The translations under genes and the position numbers were made by a program. From a virus: a DNA stretch of 39,166 nucleotides. Below the pieces are notes generated by a model. That model had not been told where the DNA came from and did no database searches. It saw only the letters and a program-made list of their open reading frames with translations. The stretch covers positions 1 to 39,166 of IMG/VR virus record IMGVR_UViG_3300025574_000003; one strand, given 5' to 3'. This document shows, one piece after another, positions 22,827 to 31,186 of this stretch; position 1 is the first letter of the stretch, and the number at the start of each line of letters is the position of its first letter.

Positions 22827-23825
22827 TTACAACGTTAAGGGGTAAGTGCCAGCGTTGTACGGAATAACATATCCACCCATGCGCCGACGTTGAGTGGTCG
22901 CCAAGAACATTACGCTACGGATATAACCCGTATTGTAAGAAGCGGCCACAGGTTCAGTGAATCCCGAAGACCAGAAATCAAAGGAATTGGAAAACCAGAA
23001 TTCCAAATATTTCGTGGTCAAAATGTAGCAGTTACCAGTGGAGCTAGCATCATCAGTAGCGCCCTTATCTTTGATAAACTTCACATCTTGAACCGAAATA
23101 TCTCCGGTGCGCCAAACGGTTTCTTTATTGTCAATTTTGATGTTGACGTTCCCGCCGCCCATAATCTGGATCAAGCGAGGATAAAGAACCTGTCCCAAAA
23201 TTCCCATGTCCGGTTTGTCGCCACCATCCGTCATAACCGAGATGCGGGTAATGAGCGGCGCAAGCGAGTTAAACACAGTCGTGGTCGTAATGGTAGAAGG
23301 AGCCCACCAAGTATCAGCCGATTGGTCAATCTGACCAACAAACGGCGTAGCATCCACCAAGCCGCAAATCTGGTCAAGACCCCAGAATTGAAGCGAATTG
23401 CTATTGGTGTTGCCCTGATACATATTCATTGAAATCAATTCAACGTGACGGTTGGTCGCCTGAATGATTTTAGATTCCTGCAAAGTGATACGAGCATATT
23501 CCGAATCACCAGCACGTTCTTTTTCATCCAAAGTAATCGAATACGGATTCTGCACAGCAGAAATCTTATAAACGATACCTTCCGTTTTCTGAGTCTGCGT
23601 AGTACCTAAAGAGGCCGAAGTGGAAGTTGGGTCAATAAACGCACCTTCCGTATCAGACGCATTAAGAACCACTGGTTGGTACTGCGTACCACCCTTCCAA
23701 GGCTTCTTACAATTTTCATACAAATTGAAGAAGACCGGATGAGCGATAGAAATGTTATCAATAATCTCTTCGGGTATAAGAGGCCATACTTGTGCCGCAA
23801 CTCCCGTAATTGGTGAAGAAGCCAT
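22827..23825 (-). CDS. Major capsid protein (332 aa)
   Basis: Length, place after a scaffold-like gene, and composition fit an HK97-fold major capsid protein. Visible features are an N-terminal helix region (WPLIPEEIIDNISIAHPVFF), an extended loop region with paired strands, and a P-domain-like stretch (VVLNASDTEGAFIDP). It ends YVIPYNAGTYPLTL. It would form the icosahedral shell after expansion. The exact capsid family is not identified. Confidence 0.8.
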   Translation of the reverse strand: MASSPITGVAAQVWPLIPEEIIDNISIAHPVFFNLYENCKKPWKGGTQYQPVVLNASDTEGAFIDPTSTSASLGTTQTQKTEGIVYKISAVQNPYSITLDEKERAGDSEYARITLQESKIIQATNRHVELISMNMYQGNTNSNSLQFWGLDQICGLVDATPFVGQIDQSADTWWAPSTITTTTVFNSLAPLITRISVMTDGGDKPDMGILGQVLYPRLIQIMGGGNVNIKIDNKETVWRTGDISVQDVKFIKDKGATDDASSTGNCYILTTKYLEFWFSNSFDFWSSGFTEPVAASYNTGYIRSVMFLATTQRRRMGGYVIPYNAGTYPLTL

Positions 23826-23829
23826 TTAA

Positions 23830-24687
23830 TTAACCACCTGAACTCCTGAAGATATTATCAACCGAGATACCAGATTGTTCGGAGAACGCCTTGATCATCT
23901 CGGCTCGTCTTTCAGGATTCCTTTCTTTTTTCATTGCGCTAAAAAAGCGCTCTTTTAAATCGGGCAAAACACCGGCACCAGCTTTACCGGCCTTTTCAGC
24001 AGGAGAACCGATACCCTTTAACGGGTTTGTTCTCTCCTTGATTTTATCGCCATAAAAACCCATCAAGTGGTCTTCCATGAGAAGGGCGAATTCACCGGCC
24101 AAATTTTTATCATGCCTTGAATAAGCTTGTTGCATAGCCACGTTAGGGGCAATGCCAGGATTATTCTGCATAGTATTAAACGTTTCAGTGCGAATCATAT
24201 CCCCGTACCGCTTCCAAAATTCATTCATAACTGGCTCGGATGCGTTGTAACGTTTCGCAACATCAGCCGTCTCACTCTGAACTTCAGAAAACTTTTCACG
24301 GCGTAAAGATTCTTGCTGTTGAACCATTTGGGCTTGCTCAAATCTAGTTAACCGTTCATTAAGTTGCTGTAATTCAGCGTTTGTCTTTGGCTTCTCCGCT
24401 CCCTGAGGTTTTGGTTGTTCTTGTACTTTGGCTACCTGTGCGGGCAACCCTTTCCAAGCCCTTTCCAATTCCTTTCTAAAGACAGGATCGGCATTAGCGA
24501 GCTGTTCAATCTTCGACCAATTGGTAGAAAGTTGCCCATGCTCTGCCGTTAATTTCTCATAGACCGCCGGATCGATTTGAGGCGCACCCGCACCCGCTTC
24601 TTCTTGGCCAGAAGTCGCTCCTTCACTCGCAACACTTTCTACACCTGTTTCTGCCGGTAATTCCTGTTCAACGGTTCCGTTTTCCAC
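23830..24687 (-). CDS. Scaffold-like protein (285 aa)
   Basis: The GTG at 24687 starts an acidic, disordered N-terminus (EQELPAETGVESVASEGATS). A long helical middle (about residues 95-160, KTNAELQQLNERLTRFEQ) and a basic C-terminal segment (LPDLKERFFSAMKKERNPE) follow. Acidic, coiled-coil proteins with a basic tail between portal and capsid genes are typically scaffolds whose tail binds the coat. No protease motif is seen. Confidence 0.7.
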   Translation of the reverse strand: MENGTVEQELPAETGVESVASEGATSGQEEAGAGAPQIDPAVYEKLTAEHGQLSTNWSKIEQLANADPVFRKELERAWKGLPAQVAKVQEQPKPQGAEKPKTNAELQQLNERLTRFEQAQMVQQQESLRREKFSEVQSETADVAKRYNASEPVMNEFWKRYGDMIRTETFNTMQNNPGIAPNVAMQQAYSRHDKNLAGEFALLMEDHLMGFYGDKIKERTNPLKGIGSPAEKAGKAGAGVLPDLKERFFSAMKKERNPERRAEMIKAFSEQSGISVDNIFRSSGG

Positions 24688-24716
24688 GAAACACTCTCTT
24701 TCTGCGCCCTAGCGCC

Positions 24717-25046
24717 TCACTGCGGATTATATGCTGTATCAACGGCCTGTCTTAGGTTCGTGTCCGCCCCCGGAAACGAAGATTGCCCCATTCCTCTCGA
24801 CATGAGGGCTTGAAGAGCGGTCAAGGCCTCAGGAGTCATACCCTTAAATCCAGGTTGCATTTGTTTCAAAGTGTCCTGCTGATTCATGTTTCTGGATTGC
24901 ATTAACGCCCTGGCATTAGCTATGTTTTTCATAAGCTCTTGAGGCATTTGAGTTTTGCCGGACGAAAAATTATTAACCGCTTGATAACCCGGTTGTCCAA
25001 CTGAAGTGCTTTGAAGTCTGTTTTGTAAAGGCGAAGCGAAATCCAT
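24717..25046 (-). CDS. Hypothetical protein between portal and scaffold (109 aa)
   Basis: The ATG overlaps the portal stop (TAATG), implying coupling. The product is polar, with NFSSGKTQMPQELMKNIANA and MNQQDTLKQMQPGFKGMTPE. It looks helical and partly disordered, and is rich in Q and M. A head assembly role is inferred from place only. Confidence 0.6.
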   Translation of the reverse strand: MDFASPLQNRLQSTSVGQPGYQAVNNFSSGKTQMPQELMKNIANARALMQSRNMNQQDTLKQMQPGFKGMTPEALTALQALMSRGMGQSSFPGADTNLRQAVDTAYNPQ

Positions 25047-27211
25047 TAACCCATACCTCCATGTTCTTCTAATGGCGTAGGCTGAGGCATTTTCATGCCA
25101 CCCGGCAATTGGCCAATGTCAGGGAATGACGGAGGCGGAGGCGGTTCAGCCACATTAGGCGTAGGGGCCATTGGCGTTTGTTCCTGTTGCATGATCTGTT
25201 GAGCATCGGCTTCCGCACCAGTTGCCAAAGCATCGGCAATATCTTTGATACCCCTAGATTCAAGACCTTTAACATACGCCCCAGCCTTAACTTCCATAGC
25301 CTCGGCCTTACGAGCATCAGATTGAGCCTTATTGATTTCGGTAAATTCTTTGAGTTGGCGATCACGTTCGGCATTAGTAATCCCGATTTCCAACTGCATC
25401 TGGTAACGCTTGTCAATAATATCGAGATACTTAGAACGACCCGGAAGATTGGATGCTTCAACCATAAGCTTTGCCGATTCAGCAGGAGCAATTTTTTCCA
25501 TAGCTTGAGCAACTGCTTCCATTTGTTGAAAACGAGCCGCTTGACTAAATGGACGCCCTTCCGATTCATCAACGTAGTATTCCCAATCACCCGACATAAC
25601 ATCATTGATAAATGAATTGTTTGGGCCACCTGGTTGATTAATCTGAACAGGCTGAGATTGCGGAGGATTTTCCGACTTGTTAATAAACAACATTTTTCTA
25701 GGTTCTGTCATAAAGTTTTGAATCATCCAAAATATAAAAGACCCTAATTGTTTACGAGAATTTCTAAACCGCTTTGTCATTGGCAAGATAGCGCCTAAAC
25801 CAGCGTCCTGAAGCTTATCCATCTGCACGCCAGAGGGAGCGCCTGATTGCGGCATAGACCCAAACATGATACGCTTTACGCCGGTCACATTTTCAATCTC
25901 GTTAATACGCCATTGCATCAAATCCATTTGGCCTTTACCAGCCATAGCCGGAATAACCAACGGTTGAATAGTCGAACCTTGTTCCAAAGGAACAATCTGA
26001 TTAGGGTCCAAACCAAAAGATTGGTTATTATCCCAGCGCTTAGAAGTAGTCCAAAACGGAGGGCGATTAACAAAGTCAGCATTAGCGGCCAATCCAGAAG
26101 AAATTAAATGAATGTTTCGGACCTGTTCACGAATTAGCGAAATAGTCCCCTCGGCCCAAAATTCATCAGGATCGGGGTAAGCAGAAAAATCAATGAACGG
26201 GAAAATAGGATAAGGGTTAGGATCATCCTCAAGAACAAAATCATTGCACTTTTGAATCTTGCGCCCAAACGGATATAACTTAACCGTCATTGGTAATTGA
26301 GTTTTCAGTTTATCAAACATAACCTTCTGATTTTTTGAACTTCCAAATCCGGGGTTATTATCAATCCACTCTTGCAAATCATTCTCATCAGCTAAATCAA
26401 TTTTTTCTGGATCACGATAATAAAATGTAGTCAACCAAGTTTGATTCTTGCCCTTTTTATCACCAGATAACTTAGTCCCGCCGGTAGTAAACCCCATAAA
26501 AGCAGAATTGTTAGGATCGGTCAAAAAGAATTTAAATTTACCTGATTCCTTGGCGTTCATCAAAGACGCACCTGAAATATCACCATCGGGCTTAATATCT
26601 AAATCGGGATAAGCTTGTCTTAAAGAAGCGGTAGAAACAGGGCGCTTATAAAAAGCCCAAACGGCATCATCAAAATCTTTGGCACCCGGAGAAATTCCAA
26701 TATATTTTGGATTGATAGGCTCATAAGAAGGAAGGCCCTGAAAGTTATCGGCTTCAGGATTATAAAAACAGTGCATAATCCCATTGCCATACTTCCCGGC
26801 ATGGATGCACCAATCATATTCTTTTATCTCTCGATCATTCTTGTAATGGACATATTCAATTATGCGTGTGAACACATCGGCGGCAATTGAAACGTCCGGC
26901 TCTTGATCTCTACGAAGAACAGTATCTTGCAACGGCTCACGGGTAAGAATATTAGCAGTACCGTCTACCCACTCACGGTAATAATTAGCCCTTGATTCAA
27001 AATATAAATGACCTTGATCAGCGCCATCGTAAAGTTTATTTCGATAAAGCTGATCATATTTTTCCATACGGCTTGAATAGCCGAATTTTACTTTGTGGGA
27101 ATCGGATTCTCGAATGCAATCGTTAATAAGCTTCACTAACCGAAGAGGGTCTTGGGTCGTGCTGATTCCAGCTACTGCATCCTGTTTTTCAATCAATGGT
27201 GAATCTGGCAA
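25046..27211 (-). CDS. Portal protein (721 aa)
   Basis: The TTG at 27211 follows AAAGGCCCTTAG. Size and sequence fit the large portal proteins of short-tailed phages: an N-terminal helical wing (RLVKLINDCIRESDSHKVKF, YREWVDGTANILTREPLQD), a stem region, and a crown segment (IENVTGVKRIMFGSMPQSGA). The C-terminus has long helices and a proline-rich end (PPPPPSFPDIGQLPGG). It forms the dodecameric DNA entry ring and docks the terminase encoded upstream. Confidence 0.88.
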   Translation of the reverse strand: MPDSPLIEKQDAVAGISTTQDPLRLVKLINDCIRESDSHKVKFGYSSRMEKYDQLYRNKLYDGADQGHLYFESRANYYREWVDGTANILTREPLQDTVLRRDQEPDVSIAADVFTRIIEYVHYKNDREIKEYDWCIHAGKYGNGIMHCFYNPEADNFQGLPSYEPINPKYIGISPGAKDFDDAVWAFYKRPVSTASLRQAYPDLDIKPDGDISGASLMNAKESGKFKFFLTDPNNSAFMGFTTGGTKLSGDKKGKNQTWLTTFYYRDPEKIDLADENDLQEWIDNNPGFGSSKNQKVMFDKLKTQLPMTVKLYPFGRKIQKCNDFVLEDDPNPYPIFPFIDFSAYPDPDEFWAEGTISLIREQVRNIHLISSGLAANADFVNRPPFWTTSKRWDNNQSFGLDPNQIVPLEQGSTIQPLVIPAMAGKGQMDLMQWRINEIENVTGVKRIMFGSMPQSGAPSGVQMDKLQDAGLGAILPMTKRFRNSRKQLGSFIFWMIQNFMTEPRKMLFINKSENPPQSQPVQINQPGGPNNSFINDVMSGDWEYYVDESEGRPFSQAARFQQMEAVAQAMEKIAPAESAKLMVEASNLPGRSKYLDIIDKRYQMQLEIGITNAERDRQLKEFTEINKAQSDARKAEAMEVKAGAYVKGLESRGIKDIADALATGAEADAQQIMQQEQTPMAPTPNVAEPPPPPSFPDIGQLPGGMKMPQPTPLEEHGGMG

Positions 27212-27230
27212 CTAAGGGCCTTTGGCGACC

Positions 27231-27533
27231 CTACGAGGTTGGAATATAATCGCCGTAATTGTCTACGGAGAGAATTTCTGTCCCGTGGGTTCTGGTTTTA
27301 TAAAAACCATGCGCAAAGAGCATTTGCCTCTCCCTGCCTGACCGAAGTATTAATTCGGTCCCCACATCGTAGTAAGCAGTTCCACGAAGTTTATCTTCCT
27401 CACTCGGAAGCCAACCCCTGCAACCACTCCCACATCTCGGACAAATTTCATCAAACAAACACGGCATCCAACCATGCCCCAAAAACTTCATGGAACAATT
27501 CCAGCACTTGTAAAAAGCATCATGTGCTGGCAT
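27231..27533 (-). CDS. Zinc-ribbon protein upstream of portal (100 aa)
   Basis: The ATG overlaps the previous stop (TAATG). CWNC (about residues 10-13) and CPRCGSGC (about 31-38) form a zinc ribbon. The C-terminal half is a beta-rich domain with ELILRSGRERQMLFAHGFY. It lies between the TerL nuclease gene and the portal. Function is not recognised. Confidence 0.65.
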   Translation of the reverse strand: MPAHDAFYKCWNCSMKFLGHGWMPCLFDEICPRCGSGCRGWLPSEEDKLRGTAYYDVGTELILRSGRERQMLFAHGFYKTRTHGTEILSVDNYGDYIPTS

Positions 27534-27799
27534 TAATTAGTCTTTTCCCAAGATTCTATCATTGAGGATAAAGGAACCCATTCTGGTTCGTCAACTTGTT
27601 TTTTGCTCATCTTCTTTTTTTCAAAATAAAACGTGCTAATTTGCCCGCAAGAATCACATTTTAAACGAACCCGATCAGGAAATATTTGGCAAAGAATACG
27701 TCTTTTTTCACCACGTTTTCTTATAAAATAGTGACAATCTCCGTGTTTGCACAGAGCCCAATCGCCATCCTCGGACCAATTTTCGGATTCCTTTTTCAT
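27533..27799 (-). CDS. Cysteine-rich hypothetical protein (88 aa)
   Basis: The ATG overlaps the stop of the TerL nuclease gene (ATGA). Four cysteines occur as CKHGDCHYF and LKCDSCGQI, with one more at residue 37, suggesting a zinc-stabilised beta fold. The lysine-rich C-terminus leads into PEWVPLSSMIESWEK. No family recognised. Confidence 0.65.
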   Translation of the reverse strand: MKKESENWSEDGDWALCKHGDCHYFIRKRGEKRRILCQIFPDRVRLKCDSCGQISTFYFEKKKMSKKQVDEPEWVPLSSMIESWEKTN

Positions 27800-28542
27800 A
27801 CCACTAACTTTCTAGGCCCAAAGCCTTTTCCGTTCGCTTCGCCTTCTCGTTTCATGTACTCCATTTCCTGAACAATGCTCATTGGCTTTGGAGTGTTATC
27901 CTGTTCTTTAAACTCAAATCGTATTTGCATTTCATGCCACATGAAATCAGCTATCCAAAGAGCCGCAAGTCGATCATCCTTCTTGCCCTTCTGCGCCGCC
28001 TCTTTACCCGTCTCCCTGTCTTTAATAAAAAACGCCATCTCTTCGTAAGTCTGAGAATCAAATATTTTTATAGCTGACTTTTTTTCCGCTTCATTTTCTG
28101 ATCCATTTGCGGAAAAATCCATTTTGAGATAGTCAATTGCAACTTGGCGGTTAGGGCTCGTAGGTTTCCATCCATACTCTTTCGAGATAGCCGTTCCATA
28201 CGAAGTTGGTGATTGAATATGGAAATAGAGGTATGGATATATATCCTTGAGAATGTTGATGGTAAGAAATCCGTATTTGTCGAGTTCGACTCCGACCGTT
28301 GCATTGTAAAAATAGGTTCCAACTTTTCTGAGTTCTTCTGCGAAATGATTAGGGGCACATTCTTCAGCAAAGCAAGCGACCTGTTCGTGCGTCTCAAGGC
28401 ACAAAACTTGATAGGCTGATTTATCACGGTTCGGCAATCCTGAAGCACTATCGGCCCCAATAACATAATGAAGTCTTTTATCGGGGTGTCTGTCAGTTTG
28501 GTATTTGAAAACTCTTCCATAGGGATAGTTATGAAACTTCAC
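27796..28542 (-). CDS. terL-C: Terminase large subunit, nuclease part (248 aa)
   Basis: The GTG at 28542 is the earliest possible start, because the codon just before it in frame is TGA. YVIGADSASG (first catalytic Asp), VGVELDKYG (acidic position 2) and KKDDRLAALWIADFMW (final Asp pair) give the RNase H-like nuclease of TerL. The opening FHNYPYGRVFKYQ looks like the linker that normally follows the ATPase. The ATPase part is a separate gene at 29211-30095, so the enzyme is encoded in two pieces. It should cut the packaged genome. Confidence 0.85.
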   Translation of the reverse strand: MKFHNYPYGRVFKYQTDRHPDKRLHYVIGADSASGLPNRDKSAYQVLCLETHEQVACFAEECAPNHFAEELRKVGTYFYNATVGVELDKYGFLTINILKDIYPYLYFHIQSPTSYGTAISKEYGWKPTSPNRQVAIDYLKMDFSANGSENEAEKKSAIKIFDSQTYEEMAFFIKDRETGKEAAQKGKKDDRLAALWIADFMWHEMQIRFEFKEQDNTPKPMSIVQEMEYMKREGEANGKGFGPRKLVV

Positions 28543-28840
28543 TCATGTATCCCATCACATCACGCTCATGGATCACATGATATTCAACTTCGTTTTCAAT
28601 TATTTTATTAGCCGAGAAGGGATAATAAATAATTATTTTCCCGACCTGTAAATGCGGAGCTTGGCAAGATGTTTCTTGTATAGCGCCTTTATGGACCGCC
28701 TTTACCTTTTCATCCTTGGAACGATCGCCCATGAAAATTTCTTTTTTGGTTCCGTCAGCCATTTCGACAACTTTTGCTGTGTTTGAAATGGCTTCCGGCA
28801 ACACCCTGATATGCCCGGACACTGGATTAAATTTCATCAT
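28529..28840 (-). CDS. GroES-like co-chaperonin (103 aa)
   Basis: The start is the ATG at 28840 (or 28837), overlapping the upstream TGA. The protein follows the Cpn10 plan: SGHIRVLPEAI strand, a central segment, then HLQVGKIIIYYPFSANKI, YHVIHERDVMGYM at the end. Known co-chaperonins have VGDxVLF and Y.ILREEDILA in these places. It is GroES length (about 97 residues). Phage co-chaperonins such as T4 gp31 replace host GroES for capsid folding. Its location inside the split terminase genes is unusual. Confidence 0.65.
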   Translation of the reverse strand: MMKFNPVSGHIRVLPEAISNTAKVVEMADGTKKEIFMGDRSKDEKVKAVHKGAIQETSCQAPHLQVGKIIIYYPFSANKIIENEVEYHVIHERDVMGYMSEVS

Positions 28841-29025
28841 CAGTTAATCACCAACTTAACAGGCTCTGGCAACTTAGCTTCCACAAATGCAATGGCGTTA
28901 GGATTAATCAAAAACTTCACATTACCTTGCTCATCCAAAATCGACATATATTCTTTTGGGGGAATAAGCGAACCACCCTCAAGCGTTCTGCGTTGCCCCT
29001 GCACATTCGTAAATTCAAATTCCAT
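28840..29025 (-). CDS. Hypothetical protein inside split terminase region (61 aa)
   Basis: The frame is open from 29052, but the ATG at 29025 follows TAAGGAGGATGTG and is preferred. The product begins MEFEFTNVQGQRRTLEGG and ends PEPVKLVIN, mostly beta. It is coupled to the co-chaperonin gene by TGATG. Function unknown. Confidence 0.6.
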   Translation of the reverse strand: MEFEFTNVQGQRRTLEGGSLIPPKEYMSILDEQGNVKFLINPNAIAFVEAKLPEPVKLVIN

Positions 29026-29035
29026 CACATCCTCC

Positions 29036-29209
29036 TTAGATAATTCCGGCACGTTTCTTTTTAGCGGTCAAAATGTCCCTGGCTTTAATAAAATCTTTAT
29101 CAATCGCACCATAATTTTCATGGGTGATTTCAACATCTTTAGCCAAGTCTTCAAACGAAATAAACTCAGGCTTTTCAACCGGAACTTCATGATTCAAAAT
29201 TTCGTCCAT
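29036..29209 (-). CDS. Small hypothetical protein after TerL ATPase (57 aa)
   Basis: The ATG at 29209 follows GGAGGCTTGAG, just after the TerL ATPase stop (29211). The product is acidic then basic (PEFISFEDLAKDVEI, KARDILTAKKKRAG). It is the first of three small genes separating the two terminase parts. Function unknown. Confidence 0.6.
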   Translation of the reverse strand: MDEILNHEVPVEKPEFISFEDLAKDVEITHENYGAIDKDFIKARDILTAKKKRAGII

Positions 29210-29210
29210 C

Positions 29211-30095
29211 TCAAGCCTCCATTAACTCGCCCCTTACGGGTTGCGGTAAATTTTGTCTAAGCTCATAAAGCAACTTAGATTCAAACACTGTTTCTCCCGA
29301 CATATCCAAAAACTCGCCCATGATCGTAATGCGGGCTCGTATCGGGTCCGTCTTGCACAACCGATCAAACTCAGCTTGAACTTCTTTCTTATTCAACATC
29401 GGATTATCAAACTGATTACAAACAATCAGTTCAACATCCTTGCGCTCATCCTTCTGCGTTGGCAAAATAAACTCGTCATACGTCCAAGTTATTCCACCAA
29501 CCAACGTCATAGCCATTACAATCTTTGCCCTGCGTCCGGTAGTACGCATAACCGCCGCATTGAACGTAGGCTTATTATGCTCTTCATCCAACCCCAACAA
29601 ATCAACGTCAGCACCTTCATAAGACAGCGGCCCAGATTGCTCGGACTTAAAAAACAACTTGCATCCGTTTTTCATTTCAATCAACGACTTCTGAGCGTTA
29701 TATTCAAAGCTCTTGGGCGGCAACATCCTCACGAACTTTGGATACAACACCTGCTCGATCTTAGAAAAATCCGTCACCGATAACCAAGCCACTCCATTCC
29801 TCGGAGTCTTTATCGTTGGATGTCTGCCCAATAACCACAAAGAAAAATAAGCGGCCAAGAAGTCAGACTTTCCGGTCCTGTTCGCCCCGGTGTAAAGGAT
29901 GAACCTCTTGAGACTCGCCAGCCCCAGGGTCTGTTTGAAGAACGGAATCCACAGGGCTATCGGGTCCTTTTGGGCTATATTCTTGAGCAGAACCACTAGG
30001 CTGTGCAAGCGTAAAAGTTTCTTTTTTACTTCTGGATTTAAAGGACGCACCAACAAGTGCCGGGATGATTTTTTGCGAGACGAGCCCCTCTTCAT
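29211..30095 (-). CDS. terL-N: Terminase large subunit, ATPase part (294 aa)
   Basis: Walker A is GANRTGKS (residues 70-77) and Walker B is VDLLGLDEE (about 166-174), ending in the catalytic Glu. A coupling-motif-like AMTLVGG follows. The protein stops at about the point where a full TerL would pass into the nuclease (GEFLDMSGETVF then 20 residues). It lacks the RNase H domain, which is encoded separately at 27796-28542. The start at 30095 has GAAGGCGG upstream but lies inside the TerS gene. It would drive ATP-dependent DNA packaging. Confidence 0.88.
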   Translation of the reverse strand: MKRGSSRKKSSRHLLVRPLNPEVKKKLLRLHSLVVLLKNIAQKDPIALWIPFFKQTLGLASLKRFILYTGANRTGKSDFLAAYFSLWLLGRHPTIKTPRNGVAWLSVTDFSKIEQVLYPKFVRMLPPKSFEYNAQKSLIEMKNGCKLFFKSEQSGPLSYEGADVDLLGLDEEHNKPTFNAAVMRTTGRRAKIVMAMTLVGGITWTYDEFILPTQKDERKDVELIVCNQFDNPMLNKKEVQAEFDRLCKTDPIRARITIMGEFLDMSGETVFESKLLYELRQNLPQPVRGELMEA

Positions 30096-30594
30096 TAGTA
30101 ATTGCCGCCTTCACCGCTTCGTCTTTTAAGATAATCATAATTTCTTCAATTGTTTCATCAGCGTTGCGAACTTCGGTTTCTTCCATACCCTCAAGGGAAA
30201 ACTCTTTAAATTTCAACATCTCGGCCAAATTCATCGTGGCCTGTAAATAACTTTTGTCTTCTCCTGCCAAATAAAGTCTTTGCGCCGACTTTTGCATATT
30301 TTCAAGTTCATCCCGAAACCACATAACAGATCGGCCCTTGGCAATCGACAGGGCCACATCTACATATTCCTTATGCGACTCGGCGCTAGATAAATCCTCC
30401 TTGGAAATTCCCGTCCACTTCAAAAACGCCTTATCTTTTAGAAGGTCAAACCCCTTGCGCTCCCTCTCGGAGTTAATCGCATGATACTTGGCAATCGCCG
30501 CCCACTTGCGTTTAGGAGTGGCAATCGGGCCTTCCGGTATAGCCTTCATCGTTAAATTATCGGGCGGACGCCCCTGAGTTCCCCTCGTAGTCAT
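29863..30594 (-). CDS. terS: Probable terminase small subunit (243 aa)
   Basis: The ATG at 30594 overlaps the preceding stop. Position directly upstream of TerL and a helical build (AIAKYHAINSERERKGFDLL, AQRLYLAGEDKSYLQATMN) fit a small terminase that recognises DNA ends. No clear helix-turn-helix is visible. The last 77 codons overlap the TerL ATPase frame, and its TGA lies on the final codon of the Walker A motif. The C-terminus encoded there is polar and proline-rich (PKGPDSPVDSVLQTDPGAG). Confidence 0.62.
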   Translation of the reverse strand: MTTRGTQGRPPDNLTMKAIPEGPIATPKRKWAAIAKYHAINSERERKGFDLLKDKAFLKWTGISKEDLSSAESHKEYVDVALSIAKGRSVMWFRDELENMQKSAQRLYLAGEDKSYLQATMNLAEMLKFKEFSLEGMEETEVRNADETIEEIMIILKDEAVKAAITNEEGLVSQKIIPALVGASFKSRSKKETFTLAQPSGSAQEYSPKGPDSPVDSVLQTDPGAGESQEVHPLHRGEQDRKV

Positions 30595-30950
30595 TATTCA
30601 TCTCCAAGATTAAAGTCACCTTCTGTTTCCCGCAATGCCTGATGAAGCCTGGAAAATAATTCGCCATAAGTAGTTTGGAAGTTCCCCATGCGAAGAGGCT
30701 CGTTCATAAATGTGAATGGAGATAGACCCATTTGAATAAACGGTTCTTTTTTATCAAGCATATCTTGTTTCTGCAACTTCTCATAAACCTTGAAATAAAA
30801 TTCTTTTTTCTTTTTCTCAGGCAACTTATCTAAAAAGTTTTTTTGTGTTCTCAAGATCGTAGATTTAATTTGGGCCTTGAGAATGGCGGAACGAAACTCA
30901 CGGCCATCTTTCGTAGTTAGAATGTCTCCGTCTTGAATCGGTTGGTTCAT
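30594..30950 (-). CDS. Hypothetical protein (118 aa)
   Basis: The start and stop overlap both neighbours (ATGA and TAATG), so the gene is firmly embedded. The N-terminal strand pair (DGDILTTKDGREFRSAIL) is followed by long basic helices (FLDKLPEKKKKEFYFKVYEK). A DNA-binding or assembly function is possible but not recognised. Confidence 0.6.
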   Translation of the reverse strand: MNQPIQDGDILTTKDGREFRSAILKAQIKSTILRTQKNFLDKLPEKKKKEFYFKVYEKLQKQDMLDKKEPFIQMGLSPFTFMNEPLRMGNFQTTYGELFSRLHQALRETEGDFNLGDE

Positions 30951-31186
30951 AACTCACGCCCCTTATGAAATTCAATCATGCCAGGATCGGTAGTCTCATC
31001 CACCCACCCTACAGGCTTGGTTTCGGAATCAGGTTCTTTAGAAGTTTCGATTTTAGGAATGGCAATAGGCGCAGGAGGCGGAATAATGTTTTTATCTTGA
31101 TAAGAAGTGTTTCTTCCAATCAAGTACCAAACATACGCCATAGCGGAACTTGTAGCCATACCAGCAAAAAAATAAATTACATCCAT
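30947..31186 (-). CDS. Membrane protein with proline-rich tail (79 aa)
   Basis: One transmembrane segment (VIYFFAGMATSSAMAYVWYLI, about residues 3-23) is followed by a polar, proline-rich tail (IPPPAPIAIPKIET). The gene is coupled at both ends. Its place before the terminase genes is unusual for a membrane protein. A holin-like or superinfection role is possible. Confidence 0.62.
   Translation of the reverse strand: MDVIYFFAGMATSSAMAYVWYLIGRNTSYQDKNIIPPPAPIAIPKIETSKEPDSETKPVGWVDETTDPGMIEFHKGREL

Noticed and set aside
22890-23432. Plus-strand frame of 180 codons opposite the capsid gene
   Set aside because: It is fully inside the major capsid gene on the other strand, with arginine/histidine-rich shadow composition and no ribosome site.
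25093-25629. 178-codon minus-strand frame within the portal gene
   Set aside because: It is an alternative frame of the portal C-terminus with biased composition and no independent start signal.
28829-28845. CTGATGATGAAA on the minus strand as a second hammerhead core
   Set aside because: No stem II lies between the two core parts, no stem III with GTC is present, and it lies on coding sequence.
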